Shown: one piece after another, positions 25,933-35,426 of the stretch
Numbering within the stretch: the first letter of the stretch is position 1
How the letters are laid out: every line of letters begins with the position of its first letter
Source: Williamwhitmania taraxaci
GTDB lineage: Bacteria; Bacteroidota; Bacteroidia; Bacteroidales; Williamwhitmaniaceae
Length of the DNA stretch: 62,263 bases
Direction of reading: 5' to 3'
NCBI RefSeq assembly: GCF_900096565.1
Contig: NZ_FMYP01000015.1
Location: forward strand, 1 to 62,263
The notes under the pieces: model-generated
What the model saw: the letters and a program-made list of their open reading frames with translations, nothing else
Databases searched by the model: none
What the model was told of the DNA's origin: nothing
Position numbers and translations under genes: made by a program

Positions 25933-27370
25933 TACGCTAACAATCTGGACCACTGGCCTGCTATTTGTTCTTATTAATGGCTATCTCCTAACGAAGGGTA
26001 TTGAATACTTTTTCTTTGCACCAATAGCCCTTCTGGGTATATTGTTAGTATTTCTTGCACCAGAGAAAATGATCTTTGGCCTTGCATTCCTCGCCCCTCT
26101 TTCCGTTGAGATTAGGGATATTGCACCAGAGTTGGGGTTTGGAATCATACTTCCCACCGAACCTATTCTAGCACTATTCTTAATAGCGATAATGCTGCTT
26201 CAATTAACTCCACGCAGGCTTCCACGTGAGATCACTCATCATTCGGTTTCCATTGCCATTTATGCATTTATTGGATGGCTTCTGCTAGACACCCTCGGGA
26301 GTGAATTCCCATTAGTATCCATTAAATATATTTTAGTAAGATGCTGGTTCTTTGCTGCTTTCTTTTTCTTTTCGGTATATCTATTTAAGCGAAAAAACCA
26401 CATTTACCAATTCTTTTGGGCCTACACATTAGGTCTCTTTATTGTTGCGATTCTTACCCTAGTGAAGCAAGCAGAGAGTGGTTTGCTCTCCAAATCAGCA
26501 GCAGCCTCATCTCCCTGCCCTTTCTTCAACGATCACACCTCGTATGCAGCAGCCATAGCATTTATAATTCCCTTCTTAATTATACAACTTATCTCGAAAA
26601 AGGGAGTTCTTAAGCGAGTTATCAACGCCCTAGTTCTCTCATTCTTTATTGGAGCACTTATTCTTTCCTATACTCGCGCTGCGTGGCTTAGTCTATTCTT
26701 TGCAGGTGGGATTTTCATGCTTATTTACTTAAGAATTAAACTTAGGACGATTGTCGCTGCAGCGGGCATAATAGCCACACTATTCTTTTCATTCCAAGAG
26801 GAAATTAGCGTTGCGATGGAGCACACTAAAGCGGTATCGAGTACAAACCTCTTCGAGCACTTCCGATCAATCACCAACGTAAGTTCCGATGCATCAAACG
26901 CCGAGAGGCTAAATCGCTGGCACTCGGCCATCGAACTATTTAAAAAACGCCCCATCATTGGTTGGGGCCCGGGAACCTACATTTTCGTTTATGGCGATTT
27001 TCAGGTGGCGAATGACCGAACAATTATTAGCACAAACCGAGGAAGTGGTGGTAATGCTCATAGCGAATACCTTGGATTGATGGCCGAATCGGGTCTGCCA
27101 GCGTTGATTTTTTATCTGCTAATTCTTATCATCCTATTTTATATTGGAATAAGATACTACCACACAAGCACCGAAACAGAGATGCGCATGCTGGTTCTTA
27201 CCTCATTGCTTGGCATATCAACCTATTTAATGCACAGCACGTTAAACAACTTCCTGGATACAGATGAAATTGCAGCACCTTTCTGGGCCTTTGCGGCAGT
27301 AATTGTAGCAGCAGATCTTCGTCTTCGTAACGAAAAAAAGGCATTAAAGGAACTCGACTCCGACAATTGA
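25898..27370 (+). CDS. O-antigen ligase / polymerase family membrane protein
   Basis: The 490 residues have about twelve hydrophobic segments and the Wzy_C/WaaL-type periplasmic loop. The loop contains RLNRWHSAIELFKKRPIIGWGPGTY followed by NAHSEYLGLMAESGLPAL. The conserved His and Arg typical of this fold are present. It either polymerises sugar repeats or transfers glycans to a carrier. Pairing with a Wzz-like protein favours a polymerase or ligase acting on chains of set length. Its stop lies 27 bp inside the end of the convergent SpoIIE gene. Confidence 0.82.
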   Translation: MKFGSRPPLKSNTLTIWTTGLLFVLINGYLLTKGIEYFFFAPIALLGILLVFLAPEKMIFGLAFLAPLSVEIRDIAPELGFGIILPTEPILALFLIAIMLLQLTPRRLPREITHHSVSIAIYAFIGWLLLDTLGSEFPLVSIKYILVRCWFFAAFFFFSVYLFKRKNHIYQFFWAYTLGLFIVAILTLVKQAESGLLSKSAAASSPCPFFNDHTSYAAAIAFIIPFLIIQLISKKGVLKRVINALVLSFFIGALILSYTRAAWLSLFFAGGIFMLIYLRIKLRTIVAAAGIIATLFFSFQEEISVAMEHTKAVSSTNLFEHFRSITNVSSDASNAERLNRWHSAIELFKKRPIIGWGPGTYIFVYGDFQVANDRTIISTNRGSGGNAHSEYLGLMAESGLPALIFYLLILIILFYIGIRYYHTSTETEMRMLVLTSLLGISTYLMHSTLNNFLDTDEIAAPFWAFAAVIVAADLRLRNEKKALKELDSDN

Positions 27371-28579
27371 AACATCGTCGAACAACTCAGGATTGTCGAT
27401 ATCGAGATGTTGAACCCGAATAATACTCTTGAGGTTTGAATCGATGGAATCATCATTGATCAACTGATCTTCAATGGCCTTAAGATCAACCTCAACAACA
27501 GCATCCCTTAACACCTCAACAAGCCCGTCCGTATAGCAAAGTAACTTAGAGGGGTGATCTATCAGCTTCGATCCAGCGTGAATAACCGGTATTTCATCGA
27601 GCATACCCAGACCAATACAACCAAATGTAAGGTAAGAGACTTCACCCAAGGTTTTATCGTAGAATAGCGGTGGGTTATGCCCTGCGTTGATATATTCGAG
27701 TACTTTCGTATGCTGGTTGTAACGAGCAATGAACATGGTAATGAACTTCTCGCCCATGGCCGTATCAAACACACGTTCGTTTAACTTCTCAACAAGTCGC
27801 GTGAGTTCAATTTCCCCCGTAAAAAGCGCTCGTATTGTTGCCTGAAAGTTGGACATGAGCAAGGCTGCTGAGATTCCTTTCCCCGACACGTCGGCGATAC
27901 AGAACCCAAAGTGACCTTCATCCATTTTAATCACGTCATAGTAATCTCCCCCAACCTCAAAGTGAGGTCGATAGTAGGCCGACATCCTCACGGATTCATT
28001 ATTTACAAGACTTTTCTCGAGCGGTATTAGCATGGCCTGCATACGCGAAGCCAACTCCAACTCCTTGCGCATGGCCTCTTGCTTCAAACTCTCCTCGAAA
28101 AAGCGGATATTCTCCACAGCCACCATTAAGATAATGGAGAGCGTTTGGATAAAGTTTAAGTGTTTAATTGAGCCACTTACACCCTTAACTTCGTCATCAA
28201 TATCCCCAATAAAAACAAAGGCCAACTGTTTTTCATCCTGAATGATAGGAATAATAATATCGAAATCGACCATTGTTGGATTTGCGGAGGTGCTCATAAA
28301 GGTGATGTCCCTAATTGGGAGGAGGTCCTTTTCGATATCAATCTCCTTTTCTAATCCATCGGGAACGCCAGAGCGTAAAATGCAATCCCATCCATTCTCA
28401 TATTGATAAAAGAAGAGAATGCGATCAATTCCAAGATCTTCGCGAAGAATTTGCTCAAAGCGATCGAGCAACCCTTGGGTAGATCTGCCCCGATTAATAG
28501 CTTGGCTAAACGACAGAAGAGTATTCAACTTAAAAGTTGAGAGCTTCAAACGTCGCTGTGATAAATTTGCACCACTCAT
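27344..28579 (-). CDS. SpoIIE/PP2C-type serine phosphatase with N-terminal sensor domain
   Basis: I use the ATG at 28579 (MSGANLSQRRLKL); an upstream TTG adds three residues. Residues about 20-165 resemble a GAF-type sensor. A helical linker (EAMRKELELASRMQAMLIP) leads to the PP2C domain with the metal-binding GGDYYDV and FCIADVSGKGISAALLM, then YINAGHNPPLF and LCYTDGLVEV. These match RsbU/SpoIIE phosphatases, which dephosphorylate anti-anti-sigma factors. No anti-sigma or STAS partner is close by. The 3' end overlaps the O-antigen ligase gene by 27 bp on the opposite strand. Confidence 0.88.
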   Translation of the reverse strand: MSGANLSQRRLKLSTFKLNTLLSFSQAINRGRSTQGLLDRFEQILREDLGIDRILFFYQYENGWDCILRSGVPDGLEKEIDIEKDLLPIRDITFMSTSANPTMVDFDIIIPIIQDEKQLAFVFIGDIDDEVKGVSGSIKHLNFIQTLSIILMVAVENIRFFEESLKQEAMRKELELASRMQAMLIPLEKSLVNNESVRMSAYYRPHFEVGGDYYDVIKMDEGHFGFCIADVSGKGISAALLMSNFQATIRALFTGEIELTRLVEKLNERVFDTAMGEKFITMFIARYNQHTKVLEYINAGHNPPLFYDKTLGEVSYLTFGCIGLGMLDEIPVIHAGSKLIDHPSKLLCYTDGLVEVLRDAVVEVDLKAIEDQLINDDSIDSNLKSIIRVQHLDIDNPELFDDVSIVGVEFL

Positions 28580-28606
28580 AAGCCTCAAGAGTAAAACTGG
28601 GCAAGA

Positions 28607-28647
28607 GAATCACCTTTGAGGTTTCAATGCATGCTCAAAGGTGATTC
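28607..28647 (-). terminator. Hairpin between efp and the SpoIIE-type gene
   Basis: The arms 28607-28620 and 28634-28647 are a perfect 14-bp inverted repeat with a 13-nt loop. It lies downstream of efp and 27 bp before the next leftward gene. The T-tract is weak, so it may only partly terminate. Confidence 0.6.
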
Positions 28648-28743
28648 CAGATATGCCGCAATTGTTTACCAAACAGTTTACCTGTATAAACTTACAAAAA
28701 AAAACAATAGCAAGGTTAATTCAACAGTCGTTCAGTCAAAAAA

Positions 28744-29310
28744 TTACTTAGCGCGCTCATAATACTCGCGAGCACGCGTATCGATGCGAATTTTCTCTCC
28801 GATATTGATAAAGAGAGGAACACGAATCGTTGCACCAGTTTCAACGGTAGCAGGCTTCATAACATTGGAAGAAGCGGTATCGCCTTTCAATCCTGGCTCA
28901 GTATAGGTAACAATTAATTCCACGAAAGCAGGCAATTCGCAGGTTAACGCGCGCTCATCTTCGGTATGGAACATAACTTCTACGATATTACCTTCCTTGA
29001 GCAGATCGGCATTCTCAATCAATGCATTCGGAATTGAGATTTGCTCAAATGTCTCTTGGTGCATGAAGTTGTAACCAGCCTCGTCGTTATATAAATACTG
29101 GTATGGGCGACGTTCAACACGGATTGGGTTAATTTTCTCGCCGGCGGAAAAAGTGTTCTCAATCACCCGTCCATCTTCAAGATTCTTTAGTTTGGTGCGT
29201 ACAAACGCAGGACCTTTCCCTGGTTTTACATGCTGGAACTGAACAATAGTGTAGAGCTTTCCGTTAAACTCTAGGCAAAGGCCATTTCTAAATTCTGCTG
29301 TGGTAGCCAT
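28744..29310 (-). CDS. efp: Elongation factor P
   Basis: The 188 residues have the three-barrel EF-P layout. The loop [17 protein letters not shown] carries Lys32 at the tip position that is modified in many bacteria. The C-terminal signature ([20 protein letters not shown]) is present. EF-P relieves ribosome stalling at polyproline. It is monocistronic, with a promoter upstream and a hairpin downstream. Confidence 0.96.
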   Translation of the reverse strand: MATTAEFRNGLCLEFNGKLYTIVQFQHVKPGKGPAFVRTKLKNLEDGRVIENTFSAGEKINPIRVERRPYQYLYNDEAGYNFMHQETFEQISIPNALIENADLLKEGNIVEVMFHTEDERALTCELPAFVELIVTYTEPGLKGDTASSNVMKPATVETGATIRVPLFINIGEKIRIDTRAREYYERAK

Positions 29311-29364
29311 AGTTTATGCTTAAGTATTTTTCAATATGCAAAAATGCTGTTTGCTAAATTCTGG

Positions 29365-29398
29365 CAAAACTAGCTAATTATCACGCAAGTTCATCAAC
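29365..29398 (-). promoter_or_regulatory. Probable promoter of efp
   Basis: On the minus strand, GTTG (29395-29398) and TAGTTTTG (29365-29372) are separated by 22 bp. The -7 box is a full match. The spacing is a little long. Confidence 0.45.
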
Positions 29399-29433
29399 CG
29401 CGTCTTCTCTTTTTCAAAAAAAAGGTCAGACCC

Positions 29434-29464
29434 ATTGTGTTAACGCATTTTTCAACTAGGTTTG
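29434..29464 (+). promoter_or_regulatory. Promoter of the bifunctional-nuclease gene
   Basis: ATTG (29434-29437) is followed after 19 bp by TAGGTTTG (29457-29464). The -7 box covers a possible TTG start at 29462, which rules that start out and supports the ATG at 29507. Confidence 0.65.
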
Positions 29465-29506
29465 TATCAGCAAAAAACCTCAATAATTAGGAGTTTCAAT
29501 AAAAGA

Positions 29507-30106
29507 ATGACTAGGATTAAACTTAATGTACTTGGCATTTCTTACAGCCAAACCCAATCGGGAGCATACGCCCTCGTGCTTAGTGAGGAAAATGGTTCTC
29601 GCCGAATTCCAATCATTATTGGTGGTTTTGAGGCACAGGCTATTGCAATTCAACTGGAGGATCTTACCCCACCCCGACCACTCACCCACGATCTGTTCCT
29701 AAACTTTGCCAAATCCTTTGGGATTGAAATTTTAGAAGTGAACATCTACCGGCTTGAAGAGGGCGTGTTCTACGCCAACCTCTTATGCTACGATGGGGAT
29801 AAGGAACTTACGATAGATGCGAGAACATCCGATGCCATTGCCCTAGCCCTTCGCTTTAAATGCCCAATTTTCACAACCGATAATATTATAGAAAAGGCAG
29901 GAATAGTACTTGATCCCGACGAGGATGACGCAAATAAAATAGCACCACCGACACCCGCACCTTCGCACGATCCAAAAAACGCCGAGACTAATTCATACAG
30001 CAAACTTACGCTCCCTGAATTAGAAGCACTCCTAAAAGAGACCATTCGTAACGAAGATTACGAGAAGGCAGCGCAGGTTAAAGCAGAAATTAGTCGCCGA
30101 TATTAA
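29507..30106 (+). CDS. Bifunctional nuclease (DUF151/BFN) family protein with UvrB/UvrC motif
   Basis: From the ATG at 29507 the protein has 199 residues. The BFN domain covers about 1-135 (LNVLGISYSQTQSGAYALVL, RRIPIIIGGFEAQAIAIQLE, RTSDAIALALRFKCPIF). A Pro-rich linker leads to a C-terminal UVR motif (LEALLKETIRNEDYEKAAQVKAEI). BFN proteins were described as nucleases; bacterial members are poorly studied. The UVR helix pair is usually a protein-contact element. It has its own promoter and is followed by the CPBP protease gene after 72 bp. Confidence 0.88.
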   Translation: MTRIKLNVLGISYSQTQSGAYALVLSEENGSRRIPIIIGGFEAQAIAIQLEDLTPPRPLTHDLFLNFAKSFGIEILEVNIYRLEEGVFYANLLCYDGDKELTIDARTSDAIALALRFKCPIFTTDNIIEKAGIVLDPDEDDANKIAPPTPAPSHDPKNAETNSYSKLTLPELEALLKETIRNEDYEKAAQVKAEISRRY

Positions 30107-30178
30107 TACAACAAGGAGACTAAAAACGAGGAGAACTCAACAAAAATGAAGAAGTAAGGCATCAAATAAATTACACTT

Positions 30179-31042
30179 ATGAAAGGCTGGCTAAAAGCAC
30201 TTCTCTTTTTCTTCACGTGGCTCCTTGCCCAGATAGCAATTACCTCCCCGATAATGCTCGTGCTCGGCACAACTGGCGAAACCATTAATAACGTCAGCAC
30301 CCAAGACAGAGCAATAATCCAATTAATCACTGGAATTCTTCAGCTGCTTGGAAGCGCGGTTGTAATATACCTTTTCCTGAAATATATCGACAAAGCCCCA
30401 TTTAAAACACTGGGGTTTTCATCAAAGGGAAAAGCGAGACACCTCATCGCGGGACTGCTGCTTGGCACAGGACTAATAAGCATAGGCATACTGGTTCTGA
30501 TGGCGGCAGGAATGATTACGCTAACAGTTACAAACCCTAACCTAGTGTGGATTTTCGCTTCTATGATTCTTTTTGTAATTGTAGCAGTGAACGAGGAGGC
30601 AATGACAAGGGGATACCTTCTCCGCGTTTTAATGGAATCGGGAAATAAGTATTGGGCTTTGATTATCTCTGCACTGATATTTGCACTACTTCATGGTTTG
30701 AATCCCAATATTTCGCTAACAGCCTTGATCAATCTCTTTTTGGCAGGAGTGCTTCTCGGCGTGTATTACATTCACTACAAGAACTTATGGTTCTCCATTG
30801 GCCTTCATTTCACCTGGAACTTCTTTCAAGGACCAATTTGGGGATCGAACGTAAGTGGTACTACAGGCGAATCACTTTTCTCCCAGCAACTTTCAGGCAA
30901 CGAATTAATAACTGGAGGTGCATTTGGATTTGAGGCGTCCCTTATGTGTACCATTCTTGTGGTTTTAGCAATTATCGCAGTAGACTTATGGGCCCGAAGA
31001 AGCCAAACAAAGTCTCTACACGGAAAACCAGACCCGATCTAA
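30179..31042 (+). CDS. CPBP family intramembrane metalloprotease
   Basis: The 287 residues have about seven hydrophobic segments. The Abi/CAAX-type motifs are present: NEEAMTRGYLLRVL (EExxxR), ALIFALLHGLNP (first His), and GLHFTWNFFQG (second His). These residues bind the metal in Rce1-like proteases. Bacterial members act in immunity to self-made bacteriocins or in membrane protein turnover; the substrate here is unknown. A terminator hairpin follows at 31123. Confidence 0.88.
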   Translation: MKGWLKALLFFFTWLLAQIAITSPIMLVLGTTGETINNVSTQDRAIIQLITGILQLLGSAVVIYLFLKYIDKAPFKTLGFSSKGKARHLIAGLLLGTGLISIGILVLMAAGMITLTVTNPNLVWIFASMILFVIVAVNEEAMTRGYLLRVLMESGNKYWALIISALIFALLHGLNPNISLTALINLFLAGVLLGVYYIHYKNLWFSIGLHFTWNFFQGPIWGSNVSGTTGESLFSQQLSGNELITGGAFGFEASLMCTILVVLAIIAVDLWARRSQTKSLHGKPDPI

Positions 31043-31426
31043 AAGAAAGTCCTTGATTCCTCAACTACTATCATCCCTGAATTTATAAATCTCATATTGC
31101 TGTTTGACCATTGAGAGACGCCATAAGGACGATGCGATAAATCACCTCGTCCTTATTTTTGAGATATTGGTCAAAAAAGACACCCAAACCAGGAGGAGCA
31201 TAAGCCATTCATTGTTCTTTTCAATGAGACGGTTTAAACGCAGTCACCCAAGACATCAGACAAATAGCACCTGTAATGCGCCACCACTGCATACCTCGAC
31301 CGCTTACAAAAAAGAAGGAACTGCAATAAAAAAGCTATTTTTGCCCCCCATACGGGATAATACCAGAAGCTCTATCGAGAAAAACGACAGAAGCATCAAA
31401 CAACAAGGAACACAAAAAAAGAAACT
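31043..31426. other. Intergenic region before the acyl ligase gene
   Basis: These 384 bp contain the terminator at 31123-31160 and a TATTTTTG -7 box at 31336-31343 that could serve the next gene. The 109-codon frame starting at 31104 runs through the terminator and has no protein-like features. Confidence 0.5.
31123..31160 (+). terminator. Intrinsic terminator after the CPBP protease gene
   Basis: ATAAGGACGA (31123-31132) pairs perfectly with TCGTCCTTAT (31147-31156), and a T-run follows. The loop is 14 nt. Confidence 0.75.
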
Positions 31427-33892
31427 ATGGTAAATAAAGATTTTCCAAACAAAGCTGCAATAATTACAAAGGACTCAGTCATTACTTACCACCAACTAGG
31501 TGGACATATACATCAGTATTCACAGTTTATTGGCAAGCGTGAAATTAAGAAAATTGCGATTTTTTCAGAAAACCGACCTGAATGGATCTATGCCTTTTAT
31601 GCTGCTTGGGAAAACGGCTGTATTGCAGTGCCTGTTGATTTTATGGCATCGGTAGATGATGTAGCCTACATTATAAACGACTGTCGCCCCGAAATCATTT
31701 TTGGCAGTGCCGGCACTAAAGATTCACTTGACAAAATACAACAAAAACTTTCTTACCAACCCGAAATACAAATTTTTGACGAAGTAAACTTACCTGCATT
31801 TACTGATGCAGATCATTGGGAAGGACCTTCGGACAGAGAGACAACTGCAGTAATCATTTACACTTCGGGCACTACGGGCAGTCCCAAAGGGGTTATGCTA
31901 TCGTTTAAGAACCTCGACGCAAATATTACAGCGGTTACCAAAGAAGTAGCAATATATAACCCCGACAGGCAGGTATTATTATTACTCCCGCTTCACCACG
32001 TTTTTCCACTTGTCGGCTCTATGGTTGTACCACTACACATTGGTGCTACCGCAGTTATGTCTCCCTCCATGCAAACAGCCGATTTAATGGAGACTTTTAA
32101 GAAAAACCAGGTGGCCATTATGATTGGGGTACCTCGTCTTTACGAACTCATGTTTAAGGGGATTAGCACAAAAATAAATTCGAGCATAGTAGCCCGAACA
32201 CTATTTGCTATTGTCCGACGGTTCCATAGCAAGAAACTCTCAAGGAAGGTATTCAAGAAGGTACATGATGGATTGGGGGGACACTTGGAGATTATGGTGG
32301 CCGGCGGAGCTGCACTCAACAAAGAGGTAGGTCAGTTTTGGAAGGATTTGGGCTTCGAAATTTTAGAAGGATTTGGCATGACCGAGGCGGCACCCATGAT
32401 TACCTTCACCCGACCTGGGCGCCTTCGCATCGGTTCTCCCGGCGAAGCACTTCCAAGTATGCGAATTGAAATACGCGACGGTGAAATTGTGGCAAAAGGC
32501 CCAAACGTTATGCAGGGCTATTACAATCGGCCGGAAGAGACTGCCGAAGTGATTAAGGATGGATGGCTCCATACCGGCGACCTCGGATATATCGACAAAA
32601 AGGGATACCTCTTTATTACAGGAAGAAAAAAGGAGATCATTGTGCTTTCCAACGGGAAGAACATTAACCCCTTGGAGCTAGAATATAAGTTAGAGAAAGC
32701 GTCCGACTGTATTCGTGAGGCTGGCGTATTTATTAAGAACGAACAGCTACACGCCCTTATCGTGCCCAACTTTCAGCTACTCTCGGAAAAAGAAATTAAA
32801 GACGTTGATGCATATTTTCGTAACGAAGTATTTCCACCCTTCAACCAAGAGCAAAGTTCCTACAAGCGTATTATGCAGTTTACCATTGTTCGGGACGATC
32901 TGCCACGCACTAGGCTTGGAAAGATGCAGCGATTTAAACTAGCTGAATTGGTTGAAAAACCAAAGCCAGGAGCAAAAAAAGTAGACCAACTGGATATGCC
33001 CGAATATCTTGCCGTGAAATCGTTTCTCGAAAGCCAAGTAGACATTGACATTGCCCCTAATCAACATATTGAGTTCGATATTGCCCTTGATTCCCTTGGA
33101 AAAATAAGCCTTATAGACTATATCGAGCAAACATTTGGAGTCGCGATTGAAGAGAAACAACTCATTCAATTCCCTTCACTAAAGCACATGGCCGAGTATA
33201 TTCGCGACAAGAAGCAATGGATTAAGGAAGGTACAGCCAACTGGTCGGAGGCACTCAAAGAAAAGGTAGAAGTTAAGCTACCAAAAACGTGGTTTACCCA
33301 GAATATTCTCAAAGGTTTTTTCAAGGGATTGTTCTCCATCTACTTTAAGATGCAGAGCAAAGGCGTGGAAAACGTGCCCGAAACAGGCCCATACATCATT
33401 GCCCCAAACCACCAAAGCTTCTTCGATGGATTATTTGTGGCCATACTCCTCAAGCGAAATATAATGCACAATACCTACTTTTACGCTAAGCGCAAGCACG
33501 TAAAAAACTTCATACTCCGCTTCCTGGCCAACACCAACAACGTAATTGTGATGGACACCGATAGGGATTTGAAGGAATCTATTCAAAAACTAGCCGAAGT
33601 GCTTAAACAGGGTAAAAACATTATCATATTCCCTGAAGGAACAAGAACCACCAACGGCGCAATTGGCGAGTTTAAGAAAACATTTGCCATCCTGAGTACC
33701 GAACTCAATGTTCCAGTTATTCCGGTTGCCATCGATGGTGCATTCAAAGCCATGCCACAAGGATCGAAGTTACCTAAAGCCGGCACAAAGATTAGCGTAA
33801 CGTTCCTCCCAGCCATCCTACCACAAGACCACACCGCCGATACGCTCGCAGACGCAGTTCAAGCTGCGATATTAGAAACTATGCCTAATTAA
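31427..33892 (+). CDS. Acyl-CoA/acyl-ACP ligase, carrier domain and PlsC acyltransferase fusion
   Basis: The 821 residues contain three domains. Residues 1-520 are an AMP-forming ligase (IIYTSGTTGSPKGVML at 143-158, EGFGMTEAAPMITF, GWLHTGDLGYID, KNINPLELE). Residues about 525-600 form an acyl-carrier domain with the phosphopantetheine Ser in LDSLGKISLID. Residues about 625-821 are a PlsC/LPLAT acyltransferase (APNHQSFFDG with the HX4D motif, FPEGTRTTNG). The protein probably activates a fatty acid, holds it on its own carrier domain, and passes it to a lysophospholipid, like E. coli Aas but with the domain order reversed and a carrier added. It is likely membrane-associated and is followed by a very strong terminator. 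Confidence 0.9.
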   Translation: MVNKDFPNKAAIITKDSVITYHQLGGHIHQYSQFIGKREIKKIAIFSENRPEWIYAFYAAWENGCIAVPVDFMASVDDVAYIINDCRPEIIFGSAGTKDSLDKIQQKLSYQPEIQIFDEVNLPAFTDADHWEGPSDRETTAVIIYTSGTTGSPKGVMLSFKNLDANITAVTKEVAIYNPDRQVLLLLPLHHVFPLVGSMVVPLHIGATAVMSPSMQTADLMETFKKNQVAIMIGVPRLYELMFKGISTKINSSIVARTLFAIVRRFHSKKLSRKVFKKVHDGLGGHLEIMVAGGAALNKEVGQFWKDLGFEILEGFGMTEAAPMITFTRPGRLRIGSPGEALPSMRIEIRDGEIVAKGPNVMQGYYNRPEETAEVIKDGWLHTGDLGYIDKKGYLFITGRKKEIIVLSNGKNINPLELEYKLEKASDCIREAGVFIKNEQLHALIVPNFQLLSEKEIKDVDAYFRNEVFPPFNQEQSSYKRIMQFTIVRDDLPRTRLGKMQRFKLAELVEKPKPGAKKVDQLDMPEYLAVKSFLESQVDIDIAPNQHIEFDIALDSLGKISLIDYIEQTFGVAIEEKQLIQFPSLKHMAEYIRDKKQWIKEGTANWSEALKEKVEVKLPKTWFTQNILKGFFKGLFSIYFKMQSKGVENVPETGPYIIAPNHQSFFDGLFVAILLKRNIMHNTYFYAKRKHVKNFILRFLANTNNVIVMDTDRDLKESIQKLAEVLKQGKNIIIFPEGTRTTNGAIGEFKKTFAILSTELNVPVIPVAIDGAFKAMPQGSKLPKAGTKISVTFLPAILPQDHTADTLADAVQAAILETMPN

Positions 33893-34235
33893 TTCGGGTA
33901 ATTAACTCATCGAAAACAAGGTGTATCCATGGATACACCTTGTTTTTTTTTACACGACAACGAAACTAAGGCTATTCCGAGCAGAATTATTCCTATGTGA
34001 CGATGAATCACCTGCATCGAAAAAAGACAATGTCAATCGTCAAAGAACCAATGCCATTCGACATTTTAACTGTTTTTTACGAACCGTTGATCGAATTCCT
34101 ACGCTATTTTTTATACTTTTGCGCCGTAAACAATTTTCCAGACAAATGGACGATTATCATTCGCAAAGTTTTAAGTTGAACTAGTTCCTCGGATCATGCC
34201 TTCTGCATCCTCCGATGGGCTTAATTGGAGGAAGC
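33893..34235. other. Intergenic region before corA
   Basis: These 343 bp contain the terminator at 33917-33951 and a TACTTTTG -7 box at 34114-34121 that probably serves corA. The short frames starting at 33921 and 33997 have no recognisable content. GGAGG at 34227-34231 lies 4 bp before the corA ATG. Confidence 0.5.
33917..33951 (+). terminator. Intrinsic terminator after the ligase-PlsC gene
   Basis: A perfect 26-bp palindrome (33917-33942) is followed by nine T. This is a very strong rho-independent terminator. Confidence 0.93.
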
Positions 34236-35168
34236 ATGATTACATACTGGCAAATCATCAAAAACGGCCTTTTACCCTTACAATCATTTGTGAGCGGTAA
34301 CGTAATAAACGTAGTAAACCCAACAACCGAGGAGATTAATATCCTCAAAAACACCTTTAAAATTTCCGAAGATTTCCTCACCGACATCATGGATATCGAT
34401 GAGCGTTCGCGCATGGAGCATGAAGATGACAAGCTCTACATCATCTACCGTGTACCATTCTACAACCCCGACAACGGTATCCCCTACGCTACCATGCCGC
34501 TGGGTATTATCATTTCCGACCAGGCGTTTATTGTGATTGCGCAACACGACAACGATGTAGTTTCTGAAGTATTTGCCTCGGGAGGTCGCCGTATCAGCGA
34601 GTTCCAGAACAACAGTGAATTCCTCCTCAATATTATCAACCACGCCACCAATACCTACCTGCGCTACCTAAAACAGATTAACTACCAGACCAATGTTATT
34701 GAAAAGGATTTGGAGAAATCAACCAAAAATAAGGAGTTACACAAGTTGCTGATCATGGAAAAGTGCTTGGTTTACTTTACCACCTCCTTGCGCTCCAACC
34801 TCATGCTCATCAATAAGATTAAAAGCCCCAAGCATATACACTACACACGCCTTCCCGATGACGACCTTGAGGATGCTATTATTGAAATAAACCAGGCCAT
34901 TGAGATGACAAACATCTACAGCAACATTCTTTCTGGAATGATGGATGCCTTTGCCTCGGTAATATCCAACAACCTCAACATTGTGATGAAACAGCTTACG
35001 GTGGTTACTATTATGCTGATGATTCCAACGGTGGTTTCGAGTTTCTTTGGTATGAACGTGCCTAACTCGCTTGAGACTAACAACTACGCTTTCTTAATTA
35101 TTCTTGGGCTTTCAGTTGCACTTGCCGTGCTTGGCGTATTGCTCATTAGAACTAAAAAGTGGATCTAG
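34236..35168 (+). CDS. corA: CorA family magnesium/divalent cation transporter
   Basis: I choose the ATG at 34236 (MITYWQIIKNG): a GGAGG precedes it and family members start there; the ATG at 34215 would add seven residues. The 310-residue protein has a large cytosolic N-terminal domain, a long stalk helix, and two C-terminal membrane helices. The signature FFGMNVP (GMN at 272-274) forms the ion entry in the pentamer. It mediates Mg2+ uptake, although some GMN proteins carry Co2+, Ni2+ or Zn2+. It ends at a clear terminator. Confidence 0.92.
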   Translation: MITYWQIIKNGLLPLQSFVSGNVINVVNPTTEEINILKNTFKISEDFLTDIMDIDERSRMEHEDDKLYIIYRVPFYNPDNGIPYATMPLGIIISDQAFIVIAQHDNDVVSEVFASGGRRISEFQNNSEFLLNIINHATNTYLRYLKQINYQTNVIEKDLEKSTKNKELHKLLIMEKCLVYFTTSLRSNLMLINKIKSPKHIHYTRLPDDDLEDAIIEINQAIEMTNIYSNILSGMMDAFASVISNNLNIVMKQLTVVTIMLMIPTVVSSFFGMNVPNSLETNNYAFLIILGLSVALAVLGVLLIRTKKWI

Positions 35169-35216
35169 AGTAAGTATATTATGCTGAAAAAACTGAAGTA
35201 AACGAATCAATATATA

Positions 35217-35250
35217 CCGCCCGCAACTATTTGTGGGCGGTTTTATTTTA
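35217..35250 (+). terminator. Intrinsic terminator after corA
   Basis: Ten paired bases (35217-35226 with 35231-35240, one G-U) around a 4-nt loop are followed by a T-rich stretch. Confidence 0.88.
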
Positions 35251-35370
35251 TCACCCATCAGTTAAAAAGCGTCTGACCTCGCCCAGTCATCTTGCAACTG
35301 AGATATACACTAAAAACATCACCCCGAGGGTAATTGGTTACAAATAGACAAATCATCCTGCATCACCTAT

Positions 35371-35412
35371 AAAGAAGCGGCCGTCCCAACAAGTTGAGAC
35401 GGCCGCTTTATT
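35371..35412 (-). terminator. Terminator after hppA
   Basis: The stem AAGCGGCCGTC (35375-35385) with GACGGCCGCTT (35398-35408) is extended by an inner CAAC/GTTG. It lies 18 bp downstream of the hppA stop in the leftward direction. The flanks are A/T-rich on both sides, so it may work both ways. Confidence 0.75.
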
Positions 35413-35426
35413 CTATTGGACAATTA

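Noticed and set aside
29462-29506. Upstream TTG start for the bifunctional-nuclease gene
   Set aside because: It lies inside the -7 box of a good promoter, so the message would not contain it.
31104-31433. 109-codon frame upstream of the acyl ligase gene
   Set aside because: It runs through an intrinsic terminator and a -7 box and has no protein-like content.
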